Assembly (NCBI GenBank): GCA_029948255.1
Contig: JALIZF010001622.1
Location: 248,001-312,000, forward strand
DNA: 64,000 nucleotides
Direction: 5' to 3'
From: Telmatactis stephensoni
Taxonomy: Eukaryota > Cnidaria > Anthozoa > Actiniaria > Isophelliidae
Position numbers and translations under genes: made by a program. Below, piece after piece: positions 11,861 through 24,500 of this stretch; the stretch's first letter is position 1, and every line of letters starts with the position of its first letter. The notes beneath the pieces are model-generated. The model had not been told where the DNA came from. It worked only from the letters and a program-made list of their open reading frames with translations, and made no database searches.

Positions 11861-13988
11861 CCTCTGTTCGTCCTCAGCTACTTCTGATTGGTTAAGAACG
11901 TAAAAACAATGCCCTTCATTCATCACCTTTGAGCGACAGCGAACGCAAGCCAGGAACTTGAGGAATGCAAGATGGCCGACTATAAAGAAAATAGCTTTCA
12001 GAGACAGGCTTTTCCTGCAGTAGAACAATGTAATTTGGAGCTTTTAACTCGAGATATACCTATATACTTATATGAGCTTCAGAATGGGCTGTTATTTTGA
12101 GCTTCATCTCCAATACTTTGACCAAATATCGAACTCTAAATGGAGTACTTGAAAGAGAACCCTCGCGATAAACATGGATAAACTGAGTATTTCCTATGAG
12201 CTGTGAATCTACGAATTTCTCATCCTACATGTTGCTAAACGAACATACGTAGAAGCAAGTCAATTGTATTCCTCATTCAAGCATTCAAGAGATCTTGAGA
12301 GGTTTTTGTACTGAATTTTAATACGGAATTCTAAAGCAGACCATTGCATGGAACGGATAGGTTCCATTGACCTTGTTGGTCACGTAACGTCTTTTATTAT
12401 TTAAAACATCCGAAACATGAACGAAAATATTCACGATTTGTTATTTTGTTAAAAACGCCGTTGTAGAAGTCTTTACAGCAAACAATTGAGACACATAGTG
12501 AAATTAAAAGTTGAATAAACTGGTATATTCGCTGGTAATATTTTGCATGTCGACTAATAGCTGCTGACAGACAAATTGACTAATCAGATATTCTTTAAAA
12601 AGGTCAAAAAAGGTCTTTATTATGTTATGGTTAAGTGAAGAATGCGTGAAACGGCTCGGGGAAGAGTACGAACGGGGCTGGTCATTGAAGCCTCTCCTAT
12701 AAGGGGGCTTCCGGGGCACGAGTGAACGCACGTGTGCGTCTAGTTTGTTAAAAAATTGCATGATTAAAATGCTAAAATGAAACACCATAGAAGCAATTAT
12801 ACAACTGCGTAAATGCGATAATTAAAATATTTTTATGGCTTACAGCGACGATTGATTGGCTTTTGAAGATTTCACCTGGAAGTTTCTAAGTCTTTTCCAT
12901 CTATTATATAAACAACAAACCAACAATAGCTTAGGTTTGTTTTGAAGCGGATACGTAGTAAGTGACAGTGAGTGTTTCAAAAGAAATCACAAACGAATAA
13001 ATGTATGGAAAAAGTTCTTTCAAGTTTCGTTATGTTTAATTGTTTGATAATCATGACTTTTGATAATCCAGGCTTTCCTAAAATCATACCAAATTAAAGC
13101 AAACAAACACAAAGAGGCAAAAGAATTATTCTAATGGTTTGCTAAAGAACAAACACAGTCTAAAACCTGTATAGCTTTAATATCTACTAATATAATATTA
13201 CACTGCTGTACTTAAATATGCCATTACGTTATTCAGTTTCACCAAAATATCAAAGGTTTGTTAATCAATGTACAAAAAGCATCATTAAAAAACCCAAAGA
13301 AAAAATTGTGGAATAATTTTTTTCATTAGCGTCACTCCAAAACATATAATAGACAACGGTTTTTGAGGCTCAATTCAATGACCTTCTTTGGTTGGCCATC
13401 GCATATCACGTGTTCAATATTTTAAGGGAGACTATACTACTTCGTTATACACGAACACGAAAATCCCGTCAAACTCATTTCCATCGAGTTTGAACTCTTG
13501 AATTTTTCATCCCTTCTGTCATTTAGTTTCTCTATATTACGGACAATTTTCTTCGGTGCTTTGATATCCGCTTTGTTATTAAGGTCTTCCAACCACATGA
13601 TAACTCAGATCACGAATTCTATTTCAAGAACTCCATCAATTTATTCAACAAGCACTCAATGTCCATTTTTTCCAAGGAACACTCTAGCCCCAATAAAGTT
13701 AACTGAATAAAATCACTTCGATTGTATGGTTACCGATTCCCCAATACATAAATTTTAAACTAATCCAGCTATTGCCTGTCAACGTAGATTAGAGTAAAGA
13801 TAGTTGTCGAAGATTTTTTAGAAGAATCACATCGTAAAAAAGAGATGCGATCGAAGAAACGGCTGCGCTTAACTCCAGTAGATCAGATTTCATATGAGAC
13901 TCGGCAGGTCATAACACTGCACGGTTGCGTTCTGATTGGTCCACGCATTTGTCTTATCCAATCAAAACAATGTGACACGAACTTTTTC

Positions 13989-14010
13989 ATGGTCATACGA
14001 AATCTACTCT
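13989..14010. mobile_element. Terminal fragment of the TA-flanked MITE family (family A)
   Basis: GGTCATACGAAATCTACTC followed by TA matches the right end of the MITE family that is abundant in the DNAH1 introns. Only the end is present; the following PIF/Harbinger-like MITE abuts it. Confidence 0.55.
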
Positions 14011-14012
14011 AA

Positions 14013-14145
14013 GGGGCTGTTTATGTGGAGTCGAGCCAGCCCGGGAAGCGGGCTGAATTTTTTTTGTTTTCTTTTCCCTGGGGGCCAGAGAACAAAAGAA
14101 GTCAGCCCGCTTACTGGACTGGCTCGCCTCCATATAAACAGCCCC
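14013..14145. mobile_element. PIF/Harbinger-like MITE
   Basis: A 133-bp element whose ends are inverted repeats starting GGGGCTGTTTATGTGGAG and, from the other side, GGGGCTGTTTATATGGAG. TAA is present on both flanks (14010-14012 and 14146-14148), fitting the 3-bp target duplication of PIF/Harbinger elements. The GGGGCTGTTT end also fits that superfamily. No coding capacity. Confidence 0.75.
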
Positions 14146-14199
14146 TAAATCGACTAACCACTCGTTAAACCGACTATACTATAAATTGAAGCTATAAGA

Positions 14200-14371
14200 A
14201 CACTAGAACCCCGATAACTTGAACCCTTTTGAACTTGAAAACCTCCCTATGTCGAACACAAACCGATTTCCATTGAGGTTTTTTTTTCCAGTCAATTACT
14301 ATATTGGTTATCTGAAACCCTCACTATCTCGAACAATATTTAGCTTCCCCTAGGAATTCGAGTTTATTGTA
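14200..14371. mobile_element. Pogo/Tigger-like MITE (family C), copy 1
   Basis: It begins CACTAGAACCCCGATAACTTG and ends in an inverted AATTCGAGTTTATTGTA. The interior includes CTCACTATCTCGAACAATAT. It shares this layout with copies at 19193-19298 and 53080-53262. The pogo label rests on end-sequence resemblance only. Confidence 0.6.
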
Positions 14372-14437
14372 ATCATAATCAAGTGAGGCAATGTTTGTAA
14401 ATAAATTCAGGCAGACTAATCTTTACTAACGTTTCAA

Positions 14438-14527
14438 CACAAACACACAAACAAACAAACATAAAAAGCAAACAAACCTACAAATACAAACAAGTAAACA
14501 CAAACAAGTAAACAAACACAAACAAAT
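14438..14527 (+). repeat. ACAA-rich simple repeat
   Basis: A run of CAAA/ACAA units with minor interruptions. Confidence 0.8.
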
Positions 14528-17500
14528 ATATAAGCAAAACAAAAACACGGCTGTTTAATTTTTTTTAACCATAATCTAAGGATTGCGCGATATTCGTTTT
14601 CAACTAAATAGTTGGTTCTTGAAAATGAAAGGAATGGTTCCATTTTAATTCATCTAGATCTATTCATTTATTTTTGCCCTTATTAGGTTTGGGTCATGTT
14701 TTTGCATACCATACTACTATAGAAATCCTCCCAACGTTTGAACTTGGCCTAATATGACTTGCAATTCGATTCACGGCTTTGTCTTTATATTCCTCTCTTT
14801 CTCGTTTCAAGGAGTTCTATAAAAATCTCGCAACGACTATGTTTGGCTACAATAGTTTCTGCCTCAGGTATTGATTATCTTCGTTATTAATTGCTTCAAG
14901 CTCTTTTCTCATCCGGCCTATTCATGTTTAATTTTGTCAAGTTCAATTTTTAAGACGTTTACGGAACTTTCCCAAGGCTATGTTTGACTCGCCAACGCAA
15001 AAAGATTTTCACTTCGGTGTTGAATTCTATAGACTAATAAAACTGACAAATAAGAAGTAATTGATATGATATGGATGTCGGTATCACGAATCAAACAAAA
15101 AATAATATTTTGGCGGCTTTAATTCATCTCGTTTTAGCTTTTCGTAATACACCTATTGTTATAAAACCTTGAAAGCAATCTGAAACTGCAAATCTGAGTC
15201 TATATGAAATTTGGTTGCTGTATCAGTCCTTTTTGTCAAAAATACGGAAACACAGGCTAACGAAAAGGTCATGCATTAGTATCTTATAGTGCACTCTATG
15301 ACGAAATACACCGCGGGACTCGTGCAATGTAATAAATAAAGAAACAAGTGTACAAACGAGGACTTGGAGAAAGTTATTACTCAGTGCTGGCAAGGTATTT
15401 GACTTATACCTAAATTATACTTGACTTCGAATAATAAAAATATACGTCGATCGTAACATGCGGTTTGAACTTAACTAAGTAGGGGACATTTTCAAATGCG
15501 GGATTCTTTTTTGATATGGCTTTACTTCATTGCTACGCTAACTTAGAGTTAAATTAATGGATTTCTTTATATTGAACCCTGGTTCAGCGCTAACACCCTT
15601 TAAAACAATTGAGCCCCGGGTTATAGCAAAAATGTGCAGCTTTTTACTCCGGCAGATCTTAATGCTGTATATTTCTTCGATAAAATGTTAATAAAGGTTT
15701 AACGGAATTCTAAACACATCGAGTATAAGCAAACAGTGATACAAAAACAAATGGAATAGGAAATAATAGGGAAGTAAGGGGGAAATATTTATTTTAGTAG
15801 AATGGGAAAATGAACTTAAAACTGCTTCTGAAAATAGAACAAAATTGGATACACATAGATAAACAGGGACTTAATAAAGGAAACTAAAACGGCACCGAAA
15901 TCAAAAACAGCTTTGTACAAATAAATTGTTACTAGAAATAACGGGAAAAGCAAAATAGGACGGTAATGGTGGAAGAAATTAGCGGAGTCATTTTAAAGTT
16001 TTATCTTAATGCAAAAATGAAAGGTTGAACTCCACCTAATGGAAGTGACAAATTGATTGGGTGGTTAACTACTAAGGGAATTAATCACACTCATCTCACT
16101 AATTAAAATGTCAGAGAAATCGAACGTTTGATCGGGAAAGAAAAATATGTTCGAACGCTTGATCAAAGAAGAAAGAAAAAAATCGCTAGTATTTGACGTC
16201 AAGAAATAGAAACAATAAAAAAAGCAAAGAAAATGATTAATGGCATAGGAGACACAATCGAACGCTAGTGCTGAAGATAAAATAGAAGACAAGTACTGAC
16301 ATAAGACAAAATCGAACGCTTAATCTTAAAAGAATCGCATGCTTAATCGCCGAAGGAAAAAATCTAAATCTAAAAATCTAAATGATCTAAATGTAAATAA
16401 ATTAAACATTGCAAGTAAAAAAGAGAACTGAGAAAAAGAAAGGAGTATTCTATTACTTATCCCTGTAGGTATTGGTGTTATGCAATACCTGGCTCAGGAT
16501 TAGTTAAAAGCTTAAGTGTTTTCACTTATATGGGTGCTCTCGAGATTATCGTGATTGCTAATCCACATTTTTCGAGGGAAGTCTGAGTGATCCCATATAC
16601 CGGAAACAACGAAACTGGGTAAATTTCTTCGCTGGTTTATTTTCCTTTTACTTCAAATATAATGTATAACCTTGGCAATACGACTGTTGCTCGGACTGCA
16701 CGTCTAGTAAACAATCTTCAGTCTGTTTGCTAATGTACGACAAATGTCCCACACCAACGCATGAAGATTGAAAGTGCCTTTGAATGTACAACCGCACGCA
16801 ATAGAATTGACGTTTTAATAGGTACAACTTTTAACCCCGAAATAAATGAGCTATAACACTAATTATTGCTACAAATATTGAGTAGCTTAATTGCAAATAT
16901 TAAGTCTTAAAAGCGAGGTATAGATTATATTCTGCTATTTAGGTCTCTCTTGGGCCATTGCGTAAATGATTTACGTAAATGCTTCTGGTGCGGAAATTTC
17001 TTTACCATTGACTTTTCACAATCCCATCTAAATTACCGCCTTTACAACCTATCAAAACTTTTGCTTCTAATCTATGGGTTAATTGATCCCTTAGTGCTAA
17101 GACTCAGGCGATGATAATTATTTTATCGTAGTCTCAAAGATTATGCTTCTCGGCCTGATACGCTACGTAACCAGTGGGCAAAAACAAAAATGTTATGAAC
17201 AATTTCTCTCTCTTTTCTATGTGCAATGAATCAGGCGCTGAGTTTTTTGTATTCAAAATGAATCAGAAATCATTCATTTAGTATCCAAACATCAAAACGT
17301 TGAAATATATAAGTAGATGTTTTCCATTTGTGTAAAAAATCAAGCACATGTAATAAAAGAGTTTTAAAGTCAAAAATTATATCAGTACATCAGTGAATGC
17401 GTAAATGTTCTCCGTGCGAAGAATCAGGCGTTGTTTTTAGTTTGTTATTTGTGCATAAGTGAACGAAATGAACTGTTATATATCTATTATTAATAAAAGT

Positions 17501-17836
17501 GCTTCTCCAACAGACAAATAACCAAATAAAATCAGTCCCCAATATTGTGCAACCACCAAAAGTATAGGCATGTTGGTGTTTTTCGCTTGCTAGCGAGGAA
17601 TGAGTAATCAGGTATTCTTTGTGATCAAAGTGTTACTCAAACCTTTTCAGTTATCATAAAAACCTGTACCAAAAGAAATTCAGTTTATCCCTAACAACCC
17701 TTACGACGTTTTGAAACGAATGCTTGCTTGCGGTCTCAGTGTAACAAGCCTTTCGTAGTGAAATCTTGTATAATTATAGTTACAATGACAACGCCCCAGT
17801 GATAAAGGTTTAGTATTCGTATCTATAAAATATCAT

Positions 17837-17842
17837 TTTATT
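17837..17842 (-). promoter_or_regulatory. Candidate polyadenylation signal of DNAH1
   Basis: AATAAA on the - strand, about 340 bases after the DNAH1 stop codon. It would give a moderate 3' untranslated region; nothing nearer and better was seen. Confidence 0.35.
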
Positions 17843-18179
17843 TGCTTGTATCTTAAATAAAACATAATGATCAGTGCCAACACGATGCTTAGCTTCTGAT
17901 GAGCAATTGAATTCTCTTGTGATCAATATTATAAGCAAAGACGACATGCTGATAGTATATCAAAATAATTAGGTTTTTAAACCAAACAAGACAATTTGGC
18001 ACACAGTAAGAAATGCTTGCAAGTAAAAATATTTTTTTTCCAAAACCACACGGAAATGTACAGTAGATTTAAAATCTTAGTAACCATAAAAAACAATACA
18101 TTCTGTTTGCATATTTTCTTTTTGGGAGGGGAGGGAAGGGGAGGAAGATGGATCAATGACTGCGCATGCGTAGTACCAA

Positions 18180-18301
18180 TCAGTAGTTAAGCGCGCACAT
18201 GAGAGCGACGCCCTGCTTGATCCAGTGATCTTGCGATTTACTGCTTGGTACTTCAATGGACAGCACAAAGTTTGTAGAGTGACCAGTAGTGGATAGAGTA
18301 C
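18180..18301 (-). CDS. DNAH1 exon 64 (last, with stop)
   Basis: Encodes the C-terminal 40 residues, starting [18 protein letters not shown] and ending ALMCALNY before TGA at 18180-18182. Acceptor TTTAG; phase 1 joins to the GCT G of exon 63. Confidence 0.9.
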
Positions 18302-18499
18302 CTAAATAGAAAAATATTTAGAGTCAAAAACGTACAAAAATATAAGCCTTTTTGGAGAAGCGCGACTGAAGAACGCCAATGGCAACGATTTTGGGGTGTT
18401 TGAAAGTAGATTAAAAATTGGAGAATTCGGTCATTCAAACTTTGTGAAATTTTACAAACAAGCAAAAACCAGACCGACCGACCGACCGACCGACCGACT

Positions 18500-18544
<45 letters not shown>

Positions 18545-21500
18545 CTAAAACGATGATAGCAATAAGAGGAATAAGATACCAGTACTTACCAGCTCTAGTC
18601 AATGTCTTATAAACAGGACACACATAGATTCCTGACTCGGGCTTCTCACGATTTGCAGTCGGCTTAAGCCAGATAATCGGCATATCGGTAAATAATTCCT
18701 TCGGTCGCGACTCGGCGAGCTCGTGCGTCTCGGTATCCCATCGGGCGCCTTCGAGGAATAGGCCCCGGATGTAGCAGCCATCTTTAGGACGGGATTTGAT
18801 TTCAGACTCGCTCTGTTTTAACACCTAAAAGATATTATAGCAAGGTCATGATGGTGATAATAAGATGATAAATGATGATGATGATGAAGATGATGACTGC
18901 GATCGCAATGATTATGATGATGATGAACATTTCCGTACAGATGCTCCAGCTACAGAAAGTGATAATAATGAAACCATGAAATAATACTGAAACTTTTGTG
19001 AAGGCAAAAACTAACGCATAGACACCAAGCATTGGTCCTTACCTCAAAATCAAATGATATAACATCAATTGATATCGAATAAGCACGAGCAAAGTTCTGC
19101 AAAGTTCCTGTAAGGAAACCTTGAGGAAAGAAGAACCCTGAGATCCAGAAAACCTGTAGAAATAACAAATGCAGGGTGAATGAATTAATAACTACACTGG
19201 AACCCCGGTAACTCGAACTCCCAGGGAAAGCTTAATATTGTTCGAGATAGTAATTGACTGTAGAAAAAGGGTCAAGGAAAATGGGTTTGTGTTCCTTGTT
19301 ACGCATGTGCCTTATGGTTTTAGCACTAACTTGAACCAAATGACGTTCTGATGAGCGCCAACCTCGAAAACCACGGTGTGCACAAGAAAAAGACACTCTC
19401 ACGACGTCCAATCATCCTTCTGTAAGGTCTTTGTTAGGGAGTACGAGTTCGAGTTTTTATTATCAAAAAATAACAAAATTACAAAATGTTTGAGATTTAA
19501 ACAAACAGGCATTGCAACGGCGTTCCATCATCCTTCTGTAAGGTCGTTATTAGAGACTGCAAGTTCGAATTTTCTATTAATAAAATAACCAAAAAGGCAA
19601 AATTGTTGAAACTCAAACAAAAAAGCATTGCAACAAGCGATGTTCTTATCATCCTTCTTAAGGTCTTTATTAGAGACTACGAGTTTGAATTTTCTATTAA
19701 TAAAATAACAACAACAACAACAACAACAAAACAAAAAACAACAACAAAACAAAAACAAAAAGCATTGCAACAAGCGATGTTCTTATCATCCTTCTTAAGG
19801 TCTTTATTAGAGACTACGAGTTTGAATTTTCTATCAATAAAATAACAAAAAAGACAACATTCTTAAAATTCAGTATAAGCAGGCATTGCAACAAATGACA
19901 CACACAGATCTTATAGGTATGTTTAGAAAGGTAAATAGACAATCAGTTGCTTGGCAACCAGGTTGACGACCAGCCAAATATATATAGATTGACAAGTGGA
20001 CAGTCGGTTATAAATAACAGAAATAAATTGAAACCTTTGGAGGCAGACAATCTGGTGAATAGATACGTAGACAGGAAAAAATAGAAATATTACATGGTGA
20101 AAACATTTAGACCCCTTTATCGCCTTTTAACACTTTAAGACTTAGCATGATAAAAACCCCATGCAACGAAGCCCTAGGATACAATTATAGCGTCCATAAA
20201 AATAACATAACAATTTGAAGGAGGTGGAGTAACATGTGGCGAAACAAGTGATAAAAATAGTTAGAAGCGGAAACTAGACAGAAAAGACCATAGGGAACAA
20301 GATAAGACAAAAGTCATGCAATAAAAAGACATTTAACTATAAACAGCAGGAACTGGGTAAGACAAAATGGGAATAACGAGAATGTATTAATTGGCTAAAC
20401 ATGAATGGTGGTAAGTAGTTAGAATGGACCGTGATGAGAGTAAAAAATTATACATGCTGGGTAATAGGGAAAAATAATAATTTTAATATGAAAGAAAGGA
20501 CAAAACATCCATGCCTCATTGAAAAAGAAGGAAAAAGACCCACACAAGAGGACTTTTTATTGCAATATATTAACATCTGTCAATCACCCACGTGTTGCCC
20601 CACCCCTCACTTTGTTATGTTGTTTTGGAGCTATTAATTTTATCCTCGGGCTTTTCTTTGCATTGGACTGATTTGTCAATCTAAGAGACATGAAAATTGG
20701 AAAGAACTACAGAGTGGGATTGGAATTTAAAAACAATGATGCATTAAGATGGTGCCAAAAAGATGAAGACAAAAGATGAAGAAGAAAGAAGTGTGATTCA
20801 AATTTAAAAACATTGATGCATTAAGATGAGCCCCAAAAAGATGAAGACAAAAGTTGAAGAAGAAAGAAGTGGGATTGGAATTTAAAAACATTGATGCATT
20901 AAGATGGGCCTCAAAAAGATGAAGACAATAGTTGAAGAAGAAAGAAGTGGGATTGGAATTTAAAAATAATGATGCATTAAGATGGTGCCAAAAAGATGAA
21001 GACAAAAGATGAAGAAAGAAGTGGGATTCAAATTTAAAAACATTGACGCATTAAGATGGTGCCAAAAAGATGAAAACAAAAGATGAAGAAGAAAGAAGTG
21101 GGTTCAAATTTAAAAACATTGATGCATTAAGATGGGGCCAAAAAAGATGAAGACAAAAGATGAAGAAAAAATTATGCTTTTAAGGAAAAAAGGAATTTGC
21201 AGTTATGACGCATCACCTATGGGTTTGTACTATGTCCAGCAATTCTCTCGCGTCAGAACAAATTCTTGCGTGCTTTTAATATGCGTGCCTTGAACACAAT
21301 ATAAAAAAGGAAAGAAGAAAAAGGCGGAAAAAAAACCCAGTCCGAGTGTGCGTTGGCGTTCTTTATTGTTACTTTTTCACTTTGAGGGTAATACTGAAAA
21401 AAAAGTGTTTTCAAAAAGTCAAAATAGCACGCATTTTTAAAAGTTTCTTGGAATATCTTCGAGGAGGTTAAGGCCAACACACTTAAAGGATCTAAGTATT

Positions 21501-24500
21501 AACACTTTACTAAGTAGTACTACACTTTCTTAGCTCCTAAAAGCACTTTAACACATAAATATTTAAAAATGATTAACCAAAGTTTGCGACATAAACACAA
21601 CTATAACCAACATACACTCAAGAAAAAGTTCATTGTGTCTTTCTTCGATCTTTATGCCTATGGCAATGACACAAGTAAGAACTAGGCGTATAATTGAAGC
21701 CTGAAAGAGGAGTAACAGATCTTTCCAGTTCAAACTTGAGGGTTAAGGATTGTAGAACATTTAGGGATTAAAAATACTAAGGCGTATCAATCTTCTTAGC
21801 TCTTAAGGAGAATTTGAACACATTAATATTAAAACCGCTTGAGTAAATCCTTGTAATTCTGTACAAGTAAAATACTTTAGGGTTTATTGTTATGAAGAAC
21901 CACCTTGCAAAAAGATTACCACATAAAACACTTGAAAGCAGCTTCTGATTTTCAAGTCATCAAATGAAAAAAAAGGGGTTTTGAGTTGTGAGGATTAGTG
22001 CTAACACGTTTATTTGTATAAACAGAGGTTTCAGATTATAAGGTAGTTCGGAACCTTGCTACTGCGCATCTCTACGCGCATTCGAGCACGCGCACTTTTA
22101 TTAAAGAACTTTCGTTTGTCCGTGGGAAGTCTGGGCACTAGCGAGTCAACGATTGAAAAGCGAAGAATTCTACATTTAGTGGAGAAAAATAACATTATAT
22201 CGCCCAAACTCTGCAAATGTTTTTATCACAAAATATTGTACACTGTGTAAAGTAGGAGCAAAAGCTCAAACTTTAAGATTTAGCGAATATTATAGGTCGA
22301 AAAAGCCGGCAAGAACAACGGTAAAATAGCTGATTTTTGGTGTTCGTTTTTGAAGAGTTTTATTCTTTGGTCTCCTCTAACTCTTTAACTCTTTTTTTAT
22401 TTACATTTTAGTTTGCTCTATGTACCTCTTTCTTTGGAGGAATTTTGAAAACAAGTTTATCGTAAAATCTATGAGTCCCGAACTACCTTAATCCTCCTAT
22501 TCACAACCCATTTTTTTCAAATATCCCTTAATAAATTAACTATCAAAATGCCTCGAAAACACTGGTTTTATAGTAAGCATCCTTGGACCAGTGCTTAATG
22601 TCCGGTGCCATTGCAAGCCGCAGGCAGGGGTATCCGGTTTCTGCCTTAACTATAACTATTACAATTTCCTCAAATCCTTTCTCGGAAATGGTAATAGTTA
22701 TGATTAACCGATAATTGGACTTCGTGCTGTCCAATTCGGTCCGTAATTATACCCGGATTCAACAAATTGGATTCCCGCTATGCGGTCGTCCAATTTTGTT
22801 TACCCCTCGTATGTTCACAGACCGACTCCCTCAGTCCTATTACGATCATTAATTTGGTGTGCGCTTTGAGGGAAAGGAGTGAAATGATTCGGCGATGAAT
22901 ACAAGGATAGGAGGGAGTGAGGATAACGCCATACAATGGATAATACTATTATTATTATATTCTAAATTATAATGAACAAGACGCTCGTTTGAACGTTCAC
23001 TCGGCGGGCTTACGAACCTCCTCGGCTGAGCATGCGCTGTAAAGGTCTGCCTGAAGCTTGTGACGCACGAAGCAAAAACTGCATTTTATGACTCGGCTGG
23101 CTACGTCCTCGAAGTAAATATTTGAATGATTGCTAACTTGTTAGGCTTATTTCATATGCCGCTCCAGGCACGTGCGTACTTAATTCCGTACTGTATAGTA
23201 TTCCATACTCCGCTTCAGTCATGTGCGTACCTAAATCCGTACCGTAATGTAGTCCATACTCCGCTCTTGTCATATGCGCACCTAATTCCGTACCGTAACG
23301 TATTCCATATTCCGCTCCAGTCATGTGCGTACCTAATTCCGTACGGTAATGTAGTCCATACTCTGCTCCAGTCATGTGCGCACCTAATTCCGTACCGTAA
23401 CGTATTCCATACTCCGCTCCAGTCATGTGCGAACCTAATTCCGTACCGTAACGTATTCCATACTCCGCTCTTGCCATGTGCGCACCTAATTCCGTACTGT
23501 ATAGTATTCCATACTCCGCTTCAGTCATGTGCGTACCTAAATCCGTACCGTAATGTAGTCCATACTCCGCTCTTGTCATGTGCGTACCTAATTCCGTACC
23601 GTAACGTATCCCATACTCCACTCCAGTCATTTGCGTACCTAATTCCGTACCATAGCGTATTCCATACTCCGCTTCAGTCACGTGCGTACCTAATTCCGTA
23701 CCGTAATGTATTCCATACTCTGCTCCAGTCATGTGCGCACCTAATTCCGTACCGTAACGTATTCTATACTTCGCTTCAGTCATGTAGCTTTACCTAATGT
23801 CTTTGAGCTCGACTTCGAAGCAGTGGGTACCACTGTTCTATCACAGAAGACTTTGCTGTCCAGCTTATGAAAGTTGTCGTACGCATTATTGATTCAGTCG
23901 CCGTTCTTTTCTTCAGCAAAAACGTAACTCAGCAAATAAGTACGAGTATGAGTACGTATAACGTATGTGTTTCGTTGGTTTAATAAGGTTACCAGTAAGC
24001 GAAGTTAATTTGGAAGCGTGCAAAGCTGCACACTCGCTCGCGCAAACCCGTCAGGGTCTGGTTTATCTACATGTCGATAGCCAGTTAGATCAAGCTATGG
24101 ATCCGCAACGATCCGCACGAATGACAACACGTGAGGGCTCTGCATGGCTTACGCGAACCCCGCAAATGCAAGCAAGAGATTGCTGGGGAGCGTGCCTTGA
24201 TTTTAACTTTGCTTAAATTTCATTTAGCCACATTTAATTAAAATAATATTATTCAGTTGCCACTCAATTTAGTTAAGTTTGGCTATCGGCAATTAACATT
24301 TTCTAAATTTTGTCGGTGGTCAGCTATGTTTTATTTTAGCTTAGAGACGAATAGAGATCCTGTATATAAGAGATGTGACGTGCCTGGTCTCGTGCCTGAC
24401 AGCCACTGGAATTATGTACTTCAATAGCGAGGGAAACTTAGGGATTATACCATATTAGTCACTTTATACCATACAATACTACTCATTCAATTCCTTTTGA

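Larger units (their letters stand above)
7912..18179. other. Intergenic region between convergent GPCR and DNAH1 genes
   Basis: About 10.3 kb without a recognisable gene. It holds the 3' flank of the receptor, a tRNA-like element near 9.8 kb, several foldback elements (10.06, 10.17-10.67, 11.05-11.31, 14.01-14.15 and 14.2-14.37 kb), poly(A) and poly(T) runs and an ACAA-rich stretch. Between about 14.4 and 18.1 kb I see only AT-rich unique-looking sequence. Confidence 0.6.

Noticed and set aside
20727..21005. 92-residue repetitive protein on the - strand
   Set aside because: Product of the 77-bp tandem array.
23126..23797. Two overlapping protein genes of 223 and 216 residues
   Set aside because: Both frames are the 51-bp minisatellite read on opposite strands; no gene structure and located in a DNAH1 intron.
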